A stretch of DNA of 64,000 bases from Takifugu bimaculatus (lineage: Eukaryota > Chordata > Actinopteri > Tetraodontiformes > Tetraodontidae), in NCBI GenBank assembly GCA_004026145.2, contig CP034983.1, forward strand, positions 10,122,658 to 10,186,657, given 5' to 3'. A program made the translations under genes and the position numbers. Each line of letters begins with the position of its first letter. Positions within the stretch are counted from its first letter, which is position 1. This document shows positions 35,601 to 45,682 of the stretch, one piece after another. The notes below the pieces were generated by a model. The model was not told where the DNA came from, ran no database searches, and saw only the letters and a program-made list of their open reading frames with translations.

Positions 35601-38600
35601 GTCAAACTTTGGGATTTCTAATCAACTTATCTGAGAATCTACCTCAACACAAATGTAGCTCATTTCCTGGAAAAGCTAAATTCAACACCGTAGAGCAACA
35701 GTTTGAACGACCATCAGATCTGAAATGCAACTGAATTATTCTGAACATTTGTCTTATTTTAGAACAGCTCATAATTACTCAATATTTAAAATGATTATAG
35801 CAAATGGTTTAAAGAAACGTGCATCTTTTTATCTGTCTATCGGCTCTTTGGATATTTTGCATTTCATCCAATTTGTACAATCGTGCGTCAAGTCTTAATT
35901 CAGCGATCCGTTCGATGACATCAGAGTCTCTGGTTGCATCGATTGCCCTCAGCTTCTGTTATATCTGCCTGTTTCCCTTCAAATCATTTTCACTGCACCT
36001 TTTGTTGCTAGTGATGAAGTTGCCACCTAACGGGTCTGGAAAGGGTCAAACAACTTTGTGTTACTTACACGGCCTTCCTGCAGTTCCTCACAGCTGGAAT
36101 CAGGCGACGTCGTCCCTCATCTGAGGTGTTGTACTGCTGCAGGTTCAGCTCATCCAGAACCTCCTCTGACATCTGCAGCAGGTAGGCCAGAGCTGAACAG
36201 TGGATCTCTGACAGTCTCCTCTCTGATTTCTTCTCTGACTTTAGGAACTCTTGGATCTCCTGATGGACTGACTGATCCTTCATCTCCATCAGACAGTGGA
36301 AGATGTTGATGCTTCTGTCTGGGGAGATTTTATCACTGTTCACCTCCTTCAGGTTGTTGAGGACCTTCTGGATGGTTTCTGGGTGGCTCTCCATCTGATC
36401 CAACAGTCCACCCAAGATCCTCTGATTGGACTCCAGAGAGAGACCATGAAGGAAGCGAACAAACAAGTCCAGGTGGCCATTTTTACTTTCAAGAGATTTC
36501 ATTAGTGCTCTCCTGAGGAAGTCATCAAGAGATGTGACTGGATCGTTATTAAACAACCCAACAAACCAGGAAAAGCGGTTTGGTTTCGAATTTTTTAGGA
36601 ACTGATTTATAACCACTGTGTCTTTCCTGGTGTAACGGTGGAACATGTAGACGGCAGCCAGAAACTCCTGAATGCTCTGATGAATAAAGCAGTAGACTGA
36701 TTTCTGGAAGATCACACTCTCTCTTTTGAAGATCTCTGTACAAACTCCTGAGTACACCGACACCTCGGAGCCGTCCAGTCCACATCGCTTCAGGTCTTCT
36801 GAGTAGAACATGATGTTTCCTTTCTCCAGATGGCATTCAAACGCCAGCCGACCCAACTTCAGAAGGAGTTCTTTGTCAGCCTCAGTCAGTTCCTCTGGTC
36901 TCTGCTTTCCTCCATACTTCTGCTTCTTCCTCTTTATCTGAACCATCAGGAAGTGTGAGTAGAGGTCAGTCAGGGTTTGGGGCAGCTCTCCTCTCTGGTC
37001 TCTGGTCATCATGTCCTCCAGAACTATAGCAGTGATCCAGCAGAAAACTGGGATCAGACACATGATGTGGAGGCTCCTGGAGGCCTTGATGTGTGAGATG
37101 ATTCTCTTGGACAGATCTTCATCACTGAACCTCCTCCTGAAGTACTCCTCCTTCTGGGAGTCAGTGAAGCCTCGTACTTCTGTGATCCTGTCAACACACG
37201 AGGGAGGAATCTGATAGGCTGCTGCAGGTCTGGAGGTGATCCAGATGAGAGCTGAGGGAAGCAGGTTCCCCTGGATGAGGTTCACCAGGAGCACGCCAAC
37301 TGATGATACTTGTGTGACATCAGAGATGACCTGATGGTTGTTGAAACCCAGTGAAAATCTGCTTTCATCCAGGCCATCAAAGATGAACAGAAGTTTCCAG
37401 ACAGTCAGATCTTCTGCTCTGATCTTCTGTAATGTTGGATGGAAAACATGAAGCAGTGAGAGAAGACTGTGCTGCTCATCTCTGATCAAGTTCAGCTCCC
37501 TGAATGAGAGCGGAAGCACCAGACTGATGTCATGGTTCTCCAAACCTTCTGCCCAGTCCAGACTGAACTTCTGCACTGAGAAGGTTTTTCCAACGCCGGC
37601 GACACCGTTGGTCAGAACCACTCTGATGTGTCTCTGTTGCTCCGATAAGACTTTGAAGATGTCCTGGCACTTGATTGGAGTGTCCTGGATGTTCTTCTTG
37701 GAGGTTCTCTCAAGCTGTCTCACCTCATGTTGTGTGTCCACCTCCTCACTTTGTCCCTCAGTGATGTAGAGCTCAGTGTAGATCTTGTTCAGCAGGGTTC
37801 CACTTCCTGCTTCATGAGTTCCTTCAGTCACATGTTCACATCTTCTCTTCAGACTGATCTGATGACCTTCTATCACCTCCTGCAGTTCACCACCCTCTAA
37901 AACAAACAATCTTTTAAATCATTTTACAATTGTCATCTACAGCAGTAACACAGATGTCCTCAACTGGAAAATATTCTGTCATGTTTGAATGATAGAAGCA
38001 ACAGTCGATATTTAGAAAAACACATCAAACCTTCTCCAAACACATCATACTCAGCAGACCCATTGTCCTGTAAAGGTCACCTGCCTTCAACTCTTTAACA
38101 CTTTCCAGAACTAAATGACTAAATGTTGCTAAATACTGTCTAAGCATTTAGGAAGGTCTTAAGAGGGTTTGGTTCCAGTGGAACTAAACAAGTGCTCTCT
38201 GGATCTTCTCTTGCACATTGTAAATACACAAGTTGTTCCTTTATTCCGACCCAAAAGTATCTTATAAATACAAATGTACGAGCTTACGTGAGACGCTGTT
38301 GTTCAGGTCGGCGGTCTGCAGTTCAGTTCTCCGTTTCTTTTCACCCTCGGGACAGGAGGAATCTCCAATGGAAGCAGACCGTTTCTGATACCTGTCAAAA
38401 ATGGGAATAGTGGTTATACATGTCTACTGGGCGTTAGCAACGCCTAAGAAAGGCTGCGTTCACTTCTACTTTCAGTTTGCTCCGACAGTTGAAGATTGAA
38501 TGAACACTGAGCAAAAAATATAAAGTTATTTAGGTTCTAACAAGCTCGTTTAGTTGGAGAAAAGTGTATTTGATCTTAGTGTTTAGTGGCTTTTCTTCAT

Positions 38601-39343
38601 TGTGAATTTATGTTAAAAATAAAAGTGCCAAATCAGGAACATAAACTCATAGAATAGAACAAAAGTTCTCCATTTATGCTCCAAATACAGTAGTCTGGTC
38701 TCTGAAACTGATCATTAAATAGCACAGAGGTCACGCGTATTCAAAAGCTTATTTCAACCATTTAGAAATGACTGATGTTGTTGTCTATGGGTTTATTAGA
38801 ACCAGGAGCCTTAAAAATAGACTTTTTAATGAATTTTCATGACATGTGGTGGAACAGTGTGGCAGAACAAGCTGCACAGACCTGCCATGTCTTACCCATC
38901 CGTATCTAAATGGAGAGCTGGAGCACTCTGCAATGATGGATATTGTTGGGAAACTTTAAAATATATGCCTAGGAATTTTTGTGAGATGATGTTAACCCAT
39001 GTAGGAGAAATGACCAGTTAAAAACAGAAGCAATTTTCAGTTTTAAAAGATTTACCACACTAAAATTAAAAAATTAACATGGGGGTTAATGGGAGCGAAC
39101 GCCTGACATGTTGGTGCACCGTTTCATTAATTTCATTTTTCACGATAGTGGAGGCTAATACCCACAAAATGATGTTTTGTATGGTTGAGAAATGTTCTAA
39201 GGCAGAGTTATGTGGTTCAGAAAACCTTACTTTAAAGGTGAGCCTTGAGGTCCAATACCGAAGGTGATAGGTTCGTCTTTGGACCGGTCACTCTTCAGGG
39301 ACACACAGCTGGGCACTGTGGACTCTGCTCTGTCCTCGTCCAT
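23639..39343 (-). CDS. NLR-2: FISNA-NACHT-LRR receptor with expanded LRR exons
   Basis: Thirteen-exon model: 39231-39343 (exon 1B), 38288-38391, 36069-37896 (FISNA/NACHT), LRR exons 35400-35573, 35116-35289, 34639-34812, 32636-32809, 32256-32429, 31043-31216, 29457-29630, 25959-26132 and 24351-24524, and terminal 23639-23819 ending TAG. All phases agree; the total is 3792 nt, 1263 residues. Walker A is GVAGVGKT and Walker B LLFIFDGLDE. All nine internal LRR exons are 174 nt. The five from 32256 down to 24351 share the same intron type and GTAAAC donor, and arose by tandem exon duplication. The 35400 exon is a divergent LRR (NPSHLRELSLRENKNL). Exon 2 (KRSASIGDSSCPEGEKKRR) is basic and unlike that of NLR-1 and NLR-3. 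No B30.2 or death-fold domain was seen. The role as a cytosolic immune NLR is inferred from family. Confidence 0.85.
24803..25702. mobile_element. MITE-like DNA element, copy 1
   Basis: A 900-bp element with GGCTGTTTC at one end and its complement GAAACAGCC at the other, flanked by AAC on both sides. The empty site GGCACAACCTGTC is present at about 24085 and in NLR-1 and NLR-3 introns, which shows a clean insertion with 3-bp duplication. No transposase frame was found. Subterminal CATTGTGGGATACATTGAGTGCAC-like repeats are present. Confidence 0.75.
26663..29173 (-). mobile_element. hAT transposon (GTF2IRD2/ZBED-like transposase), nested
   Basis: Ends are CAGGGGTGTCAAACTCAAAT and, inverted, CACATGTGTCAAACTCAGG. 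Flanking octamers are CTATAGGG and GTATAGGG, an imperfect 8-bp duplication as expected for hAT. It lies inside the MITE copy. The internal minus-strand transposase is broken, so the element is non-autonomous now. Confidence 0.8.
27115..28930 (-). pseudogene. Broken hAT transposase
   Basis: Reading on the minus strand from about 28925: a start MAKRKM followed by a BED-like finger remnant (DRPVCLVCGA, about 28840-28800) with frame breaks. Then come 28718-28470 (EEMKRSLVCRQS), 28402-27950 (catalytic-domain part with LVGLTTDGAPAV and VYHCITHQEALC), an in-frame TGA at 27947-27949, and 27943-27290 (HTEVRRPSRGKVLNR). A shift near 27400 leads into 27435-27115, the C-terminal dimerisation part (STYLCEQLFSMMKVNK). 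The motifs fit the transposase from which vertebrate GTF2IRD2-like genes were domesticated. At least three frame disruptions and one nonsense codon make it a pseudogene. Confidence 0.8.
29909..30786. mobile_element. MITE-like DNA element, copy 2
   Basis: An 878-bp copy at the homologous intron position of the next LRR module, with the same GGCTGTTTC termini and AAC flanks. It was carried along by exon-module duplication rather than inserted independently. Confidence 0.75.
31495..31999. mobile_element. MITE-like DNA element, copy 3 (internally deleted)
   Basis: A 505-bp copy lacking about 370 bp in the middle (joined at TTCTGCTGGGTACAGCG, about 31899), with both ends and AAC flanks kept. Confidence 0.75.
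32810..34638. other. NLR-2 intron, conserved with NLR-1 and NLR-3
   Basis: Paralogous to about 4348-6159 and 45983-47809. Open stretches such as 33221-33727 occur in all three copies but carry no recognised domain. No exon could be supported. Confidence 0.5.
34813..36068. other. NLR-2 introns around the first LRR exons
   Basis: Intronic sequence holding LRR exons 35116-35289 and 35400-35573. The remaining 35,590-36,060 is AT-rich, has no counterpart in NLR-1, and shows no other gene. Confidence 0.5.
36069..37896 (-). CDS. NLR-2 exon 3, FISNA plus NACHT
   Basis: A 1828-nt exon, open throughout. The order is the same as in NLR-1 exon 3: FISNA (SLKRRCEHVTEGT), Walker A GVAGVGKT, Walker B LLFIFDGLDE, LIWITSRPAA, then the helical C-terminal NACHT part. 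It has a few small indels relative to NLR-1, including around RYTRKDTVVINQFL. Confidence 0.9.
37897..39230. other. NLR-2 5' introns with the LINE-flank (LINE-free) site
   Basis: Intronic sequence. Near 38,897 it carries the unique flank (CCGTATCTAAATGG) that borders each LINE unit of the NLR-1 array, but here without LINE sequence. It therefore gives one side of the site before the LINE arrived. Confidence 0.6.
38288..38391 (-). CDS. NLR-2 exon 2, basic linker
   Basis: A 104-nt exon with TTTTGACAG acceptor and GTAAGC donor, in correct phase with exons 1 and 3. It encodes KRSASIGDSSCPEGEKKRR, rich in Lys and Arg, a possible nuclear-localisation-like stretch. It is not homologous in sequence to NLR-1 exon 2. 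Confidence 0.6.
39231..39343 (-). CDS. NLR-2 exon 1B
   Basis: A 113-nt first coding exon: MDEDRAESTVPSCVSLKSD, then IGPQGSPLK before GTAAGG. The start was chosen because the family motif begins at this Met, and no upstream in-frame Met of the family type is present. Confidence 0.75.
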
Positions 39344-42300
39344 CCTGAGGAAACATCAGAAATAGTGATGAGACTGTGATGAAGGTAAATAATCTGTAGA
39401 GGTTGTAGTTCAATAATCCCAATTCATCATCAACATACTACTCAGGACTTTTTAACTTCCCTCCTTTGTTCCCCTCTTCAATTATTTCTCTAATCCAAGT
39501 CCTCAAAGATCACTGCTCTATTTAAAATAGATGAAAGAAATGACACCCACTCCTGCATTTCTTTCACAGTGGTTCCACAACATAGAACAATAAACCACTG
39601 TGAGAAAACGTGCAACATGAACCCAAAATCCTGTTGGTGTCCTGTGATCCTGTGTGGATTTATTTATTTAGTTATTTTGAAAGTTTATTGTCTTAAATTG
39701 GTCCGGCTGAGAGATGTTAACTTGCACACGATTAGATGTTGTTTGACAGGTAATACCAAAATATCCAGCTGTAACCTGGACTGTTGAACAACTCTAATAA
39801 CTCTAAGAGCTTTTCACCTGTCACAAAAATGTCGCTCTTCCTGCTTCGACTGAACAGAATAGTTTCACTTTTAAAACCTAATCAACAGATTTATGGCGTA
39901 TATATTACTACCATTACAGCGTTCTGGGAGGGTTTAAAGTTCTTTTAGGATCAGTAGCAAAGAGCAGAAAAATAAACGAGACTTTACTTAGAAAGACTAT
40001 TCAACTATAACTAAAGCCAGACTATAAGAAAGTTAAATAAGACCCATTCATTTATAATGTATAACGATATTTTGTGATAAAACTAAATATGTCTAGTTGA
40101 ATCAAATCTTGATTTTATCTCCAAACACAAATGTCAATTCTTTTCAATAATGCTCTTCGTTTCCACTCACCTTGTCGGTCTTCAGTCTTCCTGCTTAGTC
40201 TGAAAGGAATACTTTGAAAAACTGGTTTGTTGGGTTCCCAGTTTCTGGGACCGTTGTTGCTGGTGTCTACCTGCAAGGGGCGTGGAGGAGCCGCTCATCA
40301 GCCACAGCTGGCCCCGCAGACACACGCACCTGCGGTCTCTCTTCAATCTCCCGTTAGATTTAAGGACAGAACTCCCGTCTGCCAGCGGCGGAGTGTTTTC
40401 GTCCTCATCACCAAACCCTGACTTCTGTGGCTTGACTATTTTTGAGAGTTTTCCGAGCGGACGTGTTTTGGGCTCAGTCGAGGTCTCTCCGCCTCTCTGT
40501 GAACGCGGACCGAACTGTTCTTGTTCACTTTAAAATAAAGACGCTTTTCGGACATCATTCTCCACTGCGTGTTGCTGCTTTCGGGTCCTGATCCAACCGT
40601 TTCGAACACTCCTCTGTTGATCAACAACTTTATGGCTGATGATTTATATTCCAGTACTATAAAAGCGTTCTGGGAGGGTTCAAGATTAAAAGTTCTTTTG
40701 CTATTTTAATGCCTTAAATAATGAAAACTTACTATGCAACTTAATTAGATAAATAAACTTAGTTAAAAAAGATTTATGATGCGTCACAGATTTTGAAAAA
40801 CTTGTAAAAGCAGCATATTTCTGCAGCCCTGGAGTCCAGGAGGAGCAGCAGAGGTCAGAATGAGTCGGAGCGCGTTTAACTAGTGTCTGCAGTTCCACGC
40901 GTGTCCACCGGGTGGCGGTAAAGCACCACATGATATTTCTCCTTTTTGGAACTTCTTCAGCTGCGTTGAACTTTAAATCTTCACCTGTCGCTCCCTTTAA
41001 GCTCTTTAAGCTCTGCGGTTCTGTGTGTAGTTTGTTGGTTTAAATATTTCTGATGAATTCAGATGACGACCGAAACTATAAATGACCAATAGAAAATTCG
41101 TCCGTTTTTCTATTGCGTCACATTTTCATAATTTATTGTCATTCCAGACAGGTTCCATCATCGGACACAGACGGAGACAGGTCACGTGACAACAGTCAGC
41201 CTTTAGTTCTTTATTACAGGAGGATCTGGTTTATATACAGACACGAATCTGCAAAATACTAAAAAGTATATGAACCCAAAGTACTAAAAAGTCTACATAC
41301 ACGCACACGCGTGTATTAAGTGTTTATACACGCGTGTGCGCGTACGTGCACACTGTATATTCATATAATAACTGTTAGTTTCTAAAACACCACAGTAGAG
41401 TCACTGAGGCGCGGCTTCACCTCCTTTACACCGAGGTTTCACTGAGCAGGTGTGATGAACTGTTGCAGAAGGAAAAGCATGGAACATGTTAATAACCGGA
41501 CACAAAAACACTCAGGTTTATTGTCTGGACCTCGCCATCCCTTTGGGGAGCATCATCTCATTCTTCAGCTTTGAACTGTCACAGTTCAAAGGTTTCATCC
41601 TTCCACAAGACCAGAAAACTTCCGCCCAACCTTCTGACCTCTAGTGTCGTATTTTCATCTCTTCAGAAATTATCATGTTGAACATTTTGTCTTCCAAAGG
41701 AAAAAGAAAAAACTTCTTCCCATCTGAAATTCGGGGCGAGACAATCCGAAAAAGGCAACTATCTCCAAATATGAGCTTTCTGAGCGACTGATGTGAAGCT
41801 GGTGAAACCAGTTTGACGACCATTGTGAAACCAGGAGCAGTGTAAATGGGGGGGGGGGGGCAGTGAGTGGATGCTGCATTCATCAAACACACAATAGTCA
41901 GAAGAGAAGAAGGAAGAACAGAAGCCCGTGTTCCTCAGTGTTGGTGTGGAGACGCCTGTTTGGAGGAGCAGGAAGCAGGCTGGACTCTTCCAGCTGGCTT
42001 TAATGCCACTTCTCTTCTGAGAACCTCCCAGCAGCTTTCTCTCCACCATCTTTTTACGCTGAAGGTTTTTGATCATTTCAGGTCAGATGTTCTTGGACTG
42101 AGGTTAAACATGTTTGTTCTTGTGCTCGGAGCGAACCGACGATCCTCTAAAGTCAGGCATCCTAAAGGTGGATGTTTTCTGAGGCCTGGAGGCTTTAAAG
42201 TGGCGCTTTTACCCACTTGTCCTCGTTCTGTTGGAAACTTGATCCAAAAACCTTTTCTGGAGCTTCATGTTCTGCTTTTTTGAAGGAATGAAATGGTTTC

Positions 42301-42854
42301 ATCAGCGCTGCCGGGGGCTGAGCAGGCTTCATAAATCTGAAGCTCTGAGATCCTTTAAAGATCTCCTGGAATCAGCAGATGGGGGTTTGATCAAAAACTG
42401 TAAGAATCAGTCAACCTATCAAATCTTGACTCAGTCCAAGCGTGAACCAGTCCATCCAGAGCTGATTATGGCTCAGCCAGGAGGAAAGCACGGCCTGGGG
42501 GGGTCATATGGAGCAGGCACACTCTGGCTCTATTGCTACTGAAAACAGCCCTTCAGCACAGCAGCCTGGAATACAGTTCTGGAGAACACCTGTTCCCAAC
42601 AGAACCTGTTTAAAACGGGACCAGTAAAGATGCCCGGCGTGACCACGACCACGGGGAGAGGGGGGCAGAGACAGGCGGTAACGCCGCTGCCCACCGATTC
42701 ACCTGGAAACAACAAAAACCCCAGCAGCTTGGACCCAATATGGCAGCGTGTTCCTCAGAAACGCTCCTCAAACTCTCCCCACAGCTTTATTGCTAAACAG
42801 GATTTGGGTTTTTTTGTCCGTGCTGAATGGAAAGTGTTTGTCCTTTGGTGGTCG
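39344..42854. other. Duplicated inter-unit spacer, unit 2 to unit 3
   Basis: Paralogous to about 17,400-21,200. It includes the second candidate solo LTR (about 40228-40553), a minus-strand poly(A) signal near 41,212, and a shorter poly-G run at 41848-41860. No supportable gene. Confidence 0.5.
40228..40553 (+). mobile_element. Candidate solo LTR, unit 2 spacer copy
   Basis: Copy of the segment at 18641-18966 (TGTTGGGTTCCC to TTTTCGGACA, with AATAAA). The two were duplicated with the unit. The right-hand partial unit near 62,490 lacks this segment. Confidence 0.35.
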
Positions 42855-43106
42855 GGAAGACAGAGCAACAAAGCCGCAACACTCTGGCCCTGATCGCCAG
42901 GCGCTCCCTCCTCCAGGTGTTAATTGCCCACAGGTGCGCCAGGACAAACCAGACACAACCCTGGACCCCAACATTTAAGGGTCGTTTTCCTTCCACTTCT
43001 CAGTCACCGACGTATCCAACTTCTCAGGACCTGCCCAAAGGTTCCCGTTTCTGTCATCCTCGCTAAAACGGACTAAAAGGACGCTTCTCCGGCTCATCCA
43101 GCTCAC

Positions 43107-43175
43107 CTTGTCCAGGCAGCTCACTTTCTCTGTCGGGTAGACGATCTTCCCACAGCGGGCGCACTGAGGGTTCAT
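43107..43175 (-). CDS. LASP/nebulette-family first coding exon, unit 3 copy
   Basis: Twenty-three codons identical in protein to the unit-1 copy, with ATG and GTGAGC donor intact. No second LIM exon follows on the minus strand within the unit. An ETS-type octamer lies upstream at 43449-43456. Confidence 0.72.
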
Positions 43176-43499
43176 CCTCGGAACCTCCTCCGCGGTCTCC
43201 TCCGCTTCTTTAAAACAGATATAGTTGCCGTCGCCGGCAGCCGAGCGCCACAAGTTCCAGCAAACGTTTGACAACCAGCAGCGACGACAAAATGTAGAGA
43301 TACAAGTCAGTAGGAGACAGACGGAGCCTCTGTGGACGCACGAAGGAGCCGCGTCCGGGCTGGAGACTCGCTGATGCTGCGCTGACAACCACCGTCAGTG
43401 ACAAGCTAGCGAGAGTGAGCTCACGAGACCGGAAACTAGCGACAGGAACCGGAAGTAAACAAAGGAGCAGACATCTTTGCGTTCAAGTTTCATTCAAAT

Positions 43500-44611
43500 A
43501 TGCAAATAAAGAGTCAAATAACAAATACATTTAAACTTAACAGAAAATATAAGGACTCATCAACTTTATTTGTACCCAAAATGTAGTTTGTCATTACATA
43601 AACTTCCTCATGCAAATATTTACACTGTATGATATTAAACTATTAGCATTACACAAATGTAATTTAACTTATGCCAAAAAATACATGTAAAAATATTTTG
43701 ATCCTCAGTCACATCACACAAAGCAGATAAACACATAAGGAAACAGAGTAAAGTTTCAAATTAAAAAAAAAATCAAATCTAAGTTAATAGAAAAGCGCAT
43801 AAAAATTAAATTGAAAATTTGTGACTGAACTGCGCAATCCCTTGCTTATTCTAAGCTTATTCTTTTTATTTTAATTATTTTTGTTTACACTATTCTCCAC
43901 CATTATTTAACTTAGTTAAATAAATAAGATTTATGATGCTTCTATGATGATTTTGAAAGACTTGTAAAAGTCTTCTTTTCACTTTATGTTTGATTAAATT
44001 TAAGCTGATATTCCATTCTTGACATATTTAAATTTACAGTATTTTTTACAATATATCTACAGTATTTGGTCATTTTGCTTCTTCTTATTTACTATTTCCC
44101 ACATTTCTTATTTGTTTTTATTAGATTGCAATGAATCATATAGCATTTAACAGACTGACTAAAGTCAAATGAGCTGCGGTTCCCACCGATAGCCGTCATT
44201 CTGATGGGTTTTTGCTGGCTGCAGCGGAAATATTCCAATGCTCCATGTCACAGAGACAGTAAATACTAAACCCTAAAGATTCTGAAGGCATGATGTAAAA
44301 TAGTAACGTATAATACAGACATTTGAAGAGACAATTAAGAGACTGTTTTCATGCTTATAAGAGTGGTCGAGGATCCATTTAGAACTTTATAAAGATGCAT
44401 TGTGTGATACCAGGAACTAATTTAACTTCAAGGCGAAGCTGCTTCTGCTTTGTCGACCATCGACTGATCTCCTGAAAGTCCACCAGCGCTTTTTAAAAAC
44501 TGAATTCTTCATCTATGGACGGAGTAGACGGCAGATGTTTCCACAGATGCTCTTCACCAGTGGTCAGTGAGTGATGCAGCAGATGAGCGGGAGTTGACTG
44601 GCTTCAACCAG
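43500..44611. other. Spacer where chrnd exons are deleted
   Basis: In units 1 and 2 this interval holds the chrnd loop exons. Here the left flank (to about 43,870) passes into a stretch resembling the inter-unit spacer (ATTCTCCACCATTATTTAAC), then AT-rich DNA, and rejoins the unit sequence at about 44,155. No gene. Confidence 0.6.
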
Positions 44612-45585
44612 CTACTGTCTCAATATCTCCAGCCCATAGTGTGGATTCTCTACGAGAGCAGACAGCAGCTTCACTCCTGAACCCTGCAGCTGGTTCTGTC
44701 TCAGGTCCAGTTCTCTGAGATGGGAGGGATTGGACCTCAGCGCCGAGGCCAGAGAGTCACAGCTGATCTTTGATAACCTACAGTCCCTTAATCTAAATAA
44801 AGAAGGGAAACTTTTATAAGGTTATAAGTGAAACCAGTATTAATCTGAAACGTTAATCAAAGGCATGATCTGTAAATATTTAATTTAGTTACAGGTTAAA
44901 AAATGATAGTAATATGTAATTACCACAATTCCAACCTCTCAGGTTTGCACTGTTCCAAAGGAGAATATATATTGTTCTGGCCCTCACTGTTCCCAGGTTC
45001 TCCCACCTCTTTCCCTCCCATCTCATCATGGAGATCCATCTCACCTGTGGCTCATCTTTAAAGGCACAACCTGTCTTAGATGACTTCCTGTCTCCCTCAC
45101 CATCTCCCTCCTCGTTGGCTGGTGTCTACCAGGCACCCTCACGTAGTTTTGTCTAATTTTGGTTACCATCTGTCGGCTTTTTCATTGTCCTTAAATCAAT
45201 TTATCATGAATAAGTGGTCCCCGTGTGGCCCTCCCTCCTGAAGGAACTGGGCACAACACACACACCCAGAAAGTGTGAGGACCCTCGGATGGAATAATGG
45301 ACATTTTTGAGAATGGTGTTTACCTCAGAGTTTCCAGTCGGCACTTTGGAAAGTGGAGAAAACCACAGAGCCACTTCACTCCTGGATCCTGCAGCTGGTT
45401 CCCACTCAGGTCCAGCTCTTTGAGATGGGAGGGATTGGACCTCAGCGCCGAGGCCAGAGAGCCACAGCTGATCTTTGATAAACTGCAGTAGTTTAATCTG
45501 AAAAATGCAGGATGAGGTTATACGGAGCAGGTCTGCATGTTATCTGCGTCAGTACTAAACCTACATTAGTTCTTAGTTCTTAGTG

Positions 45586-45682
45586 CTTCTTTTGCACTTC
45601 TGGTTAGATGCTAAACTGCATTTTGTTGCTCTGTACCTGTACTTGTGCAATAACAATAAAGTTGAATCTAATCTAATCTAGT
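45586..45682 (+). mobile_element. 5'-truncated LINE/SINE 3' tail
   Basis: A short insert containing CTAAACTGCATTTTGTTGC, AATAAAG and a GAATCTAATCTAATCTA tail, typical of teleost L2-type 3' ends. It is absent at the corresponding NLR-1 position (about 4040). It lies in an intron of NLR-3. Confidence 0.6.

Larger units (their letters stand above)
19999..41699. repeat. Segmental duplication unit 2 (about 21.7 kb)
   Basis: Second paralogous block, in the same order and orientation as unit 1. It differs by carrying a longer LTR-like copy (21320-21668), an expanded LRR-exon set in NLR-2, several MITEs, an hAT element, and no LINE array. Its chrnd loop exons keep an open reading frame. Confidence 0.85.
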
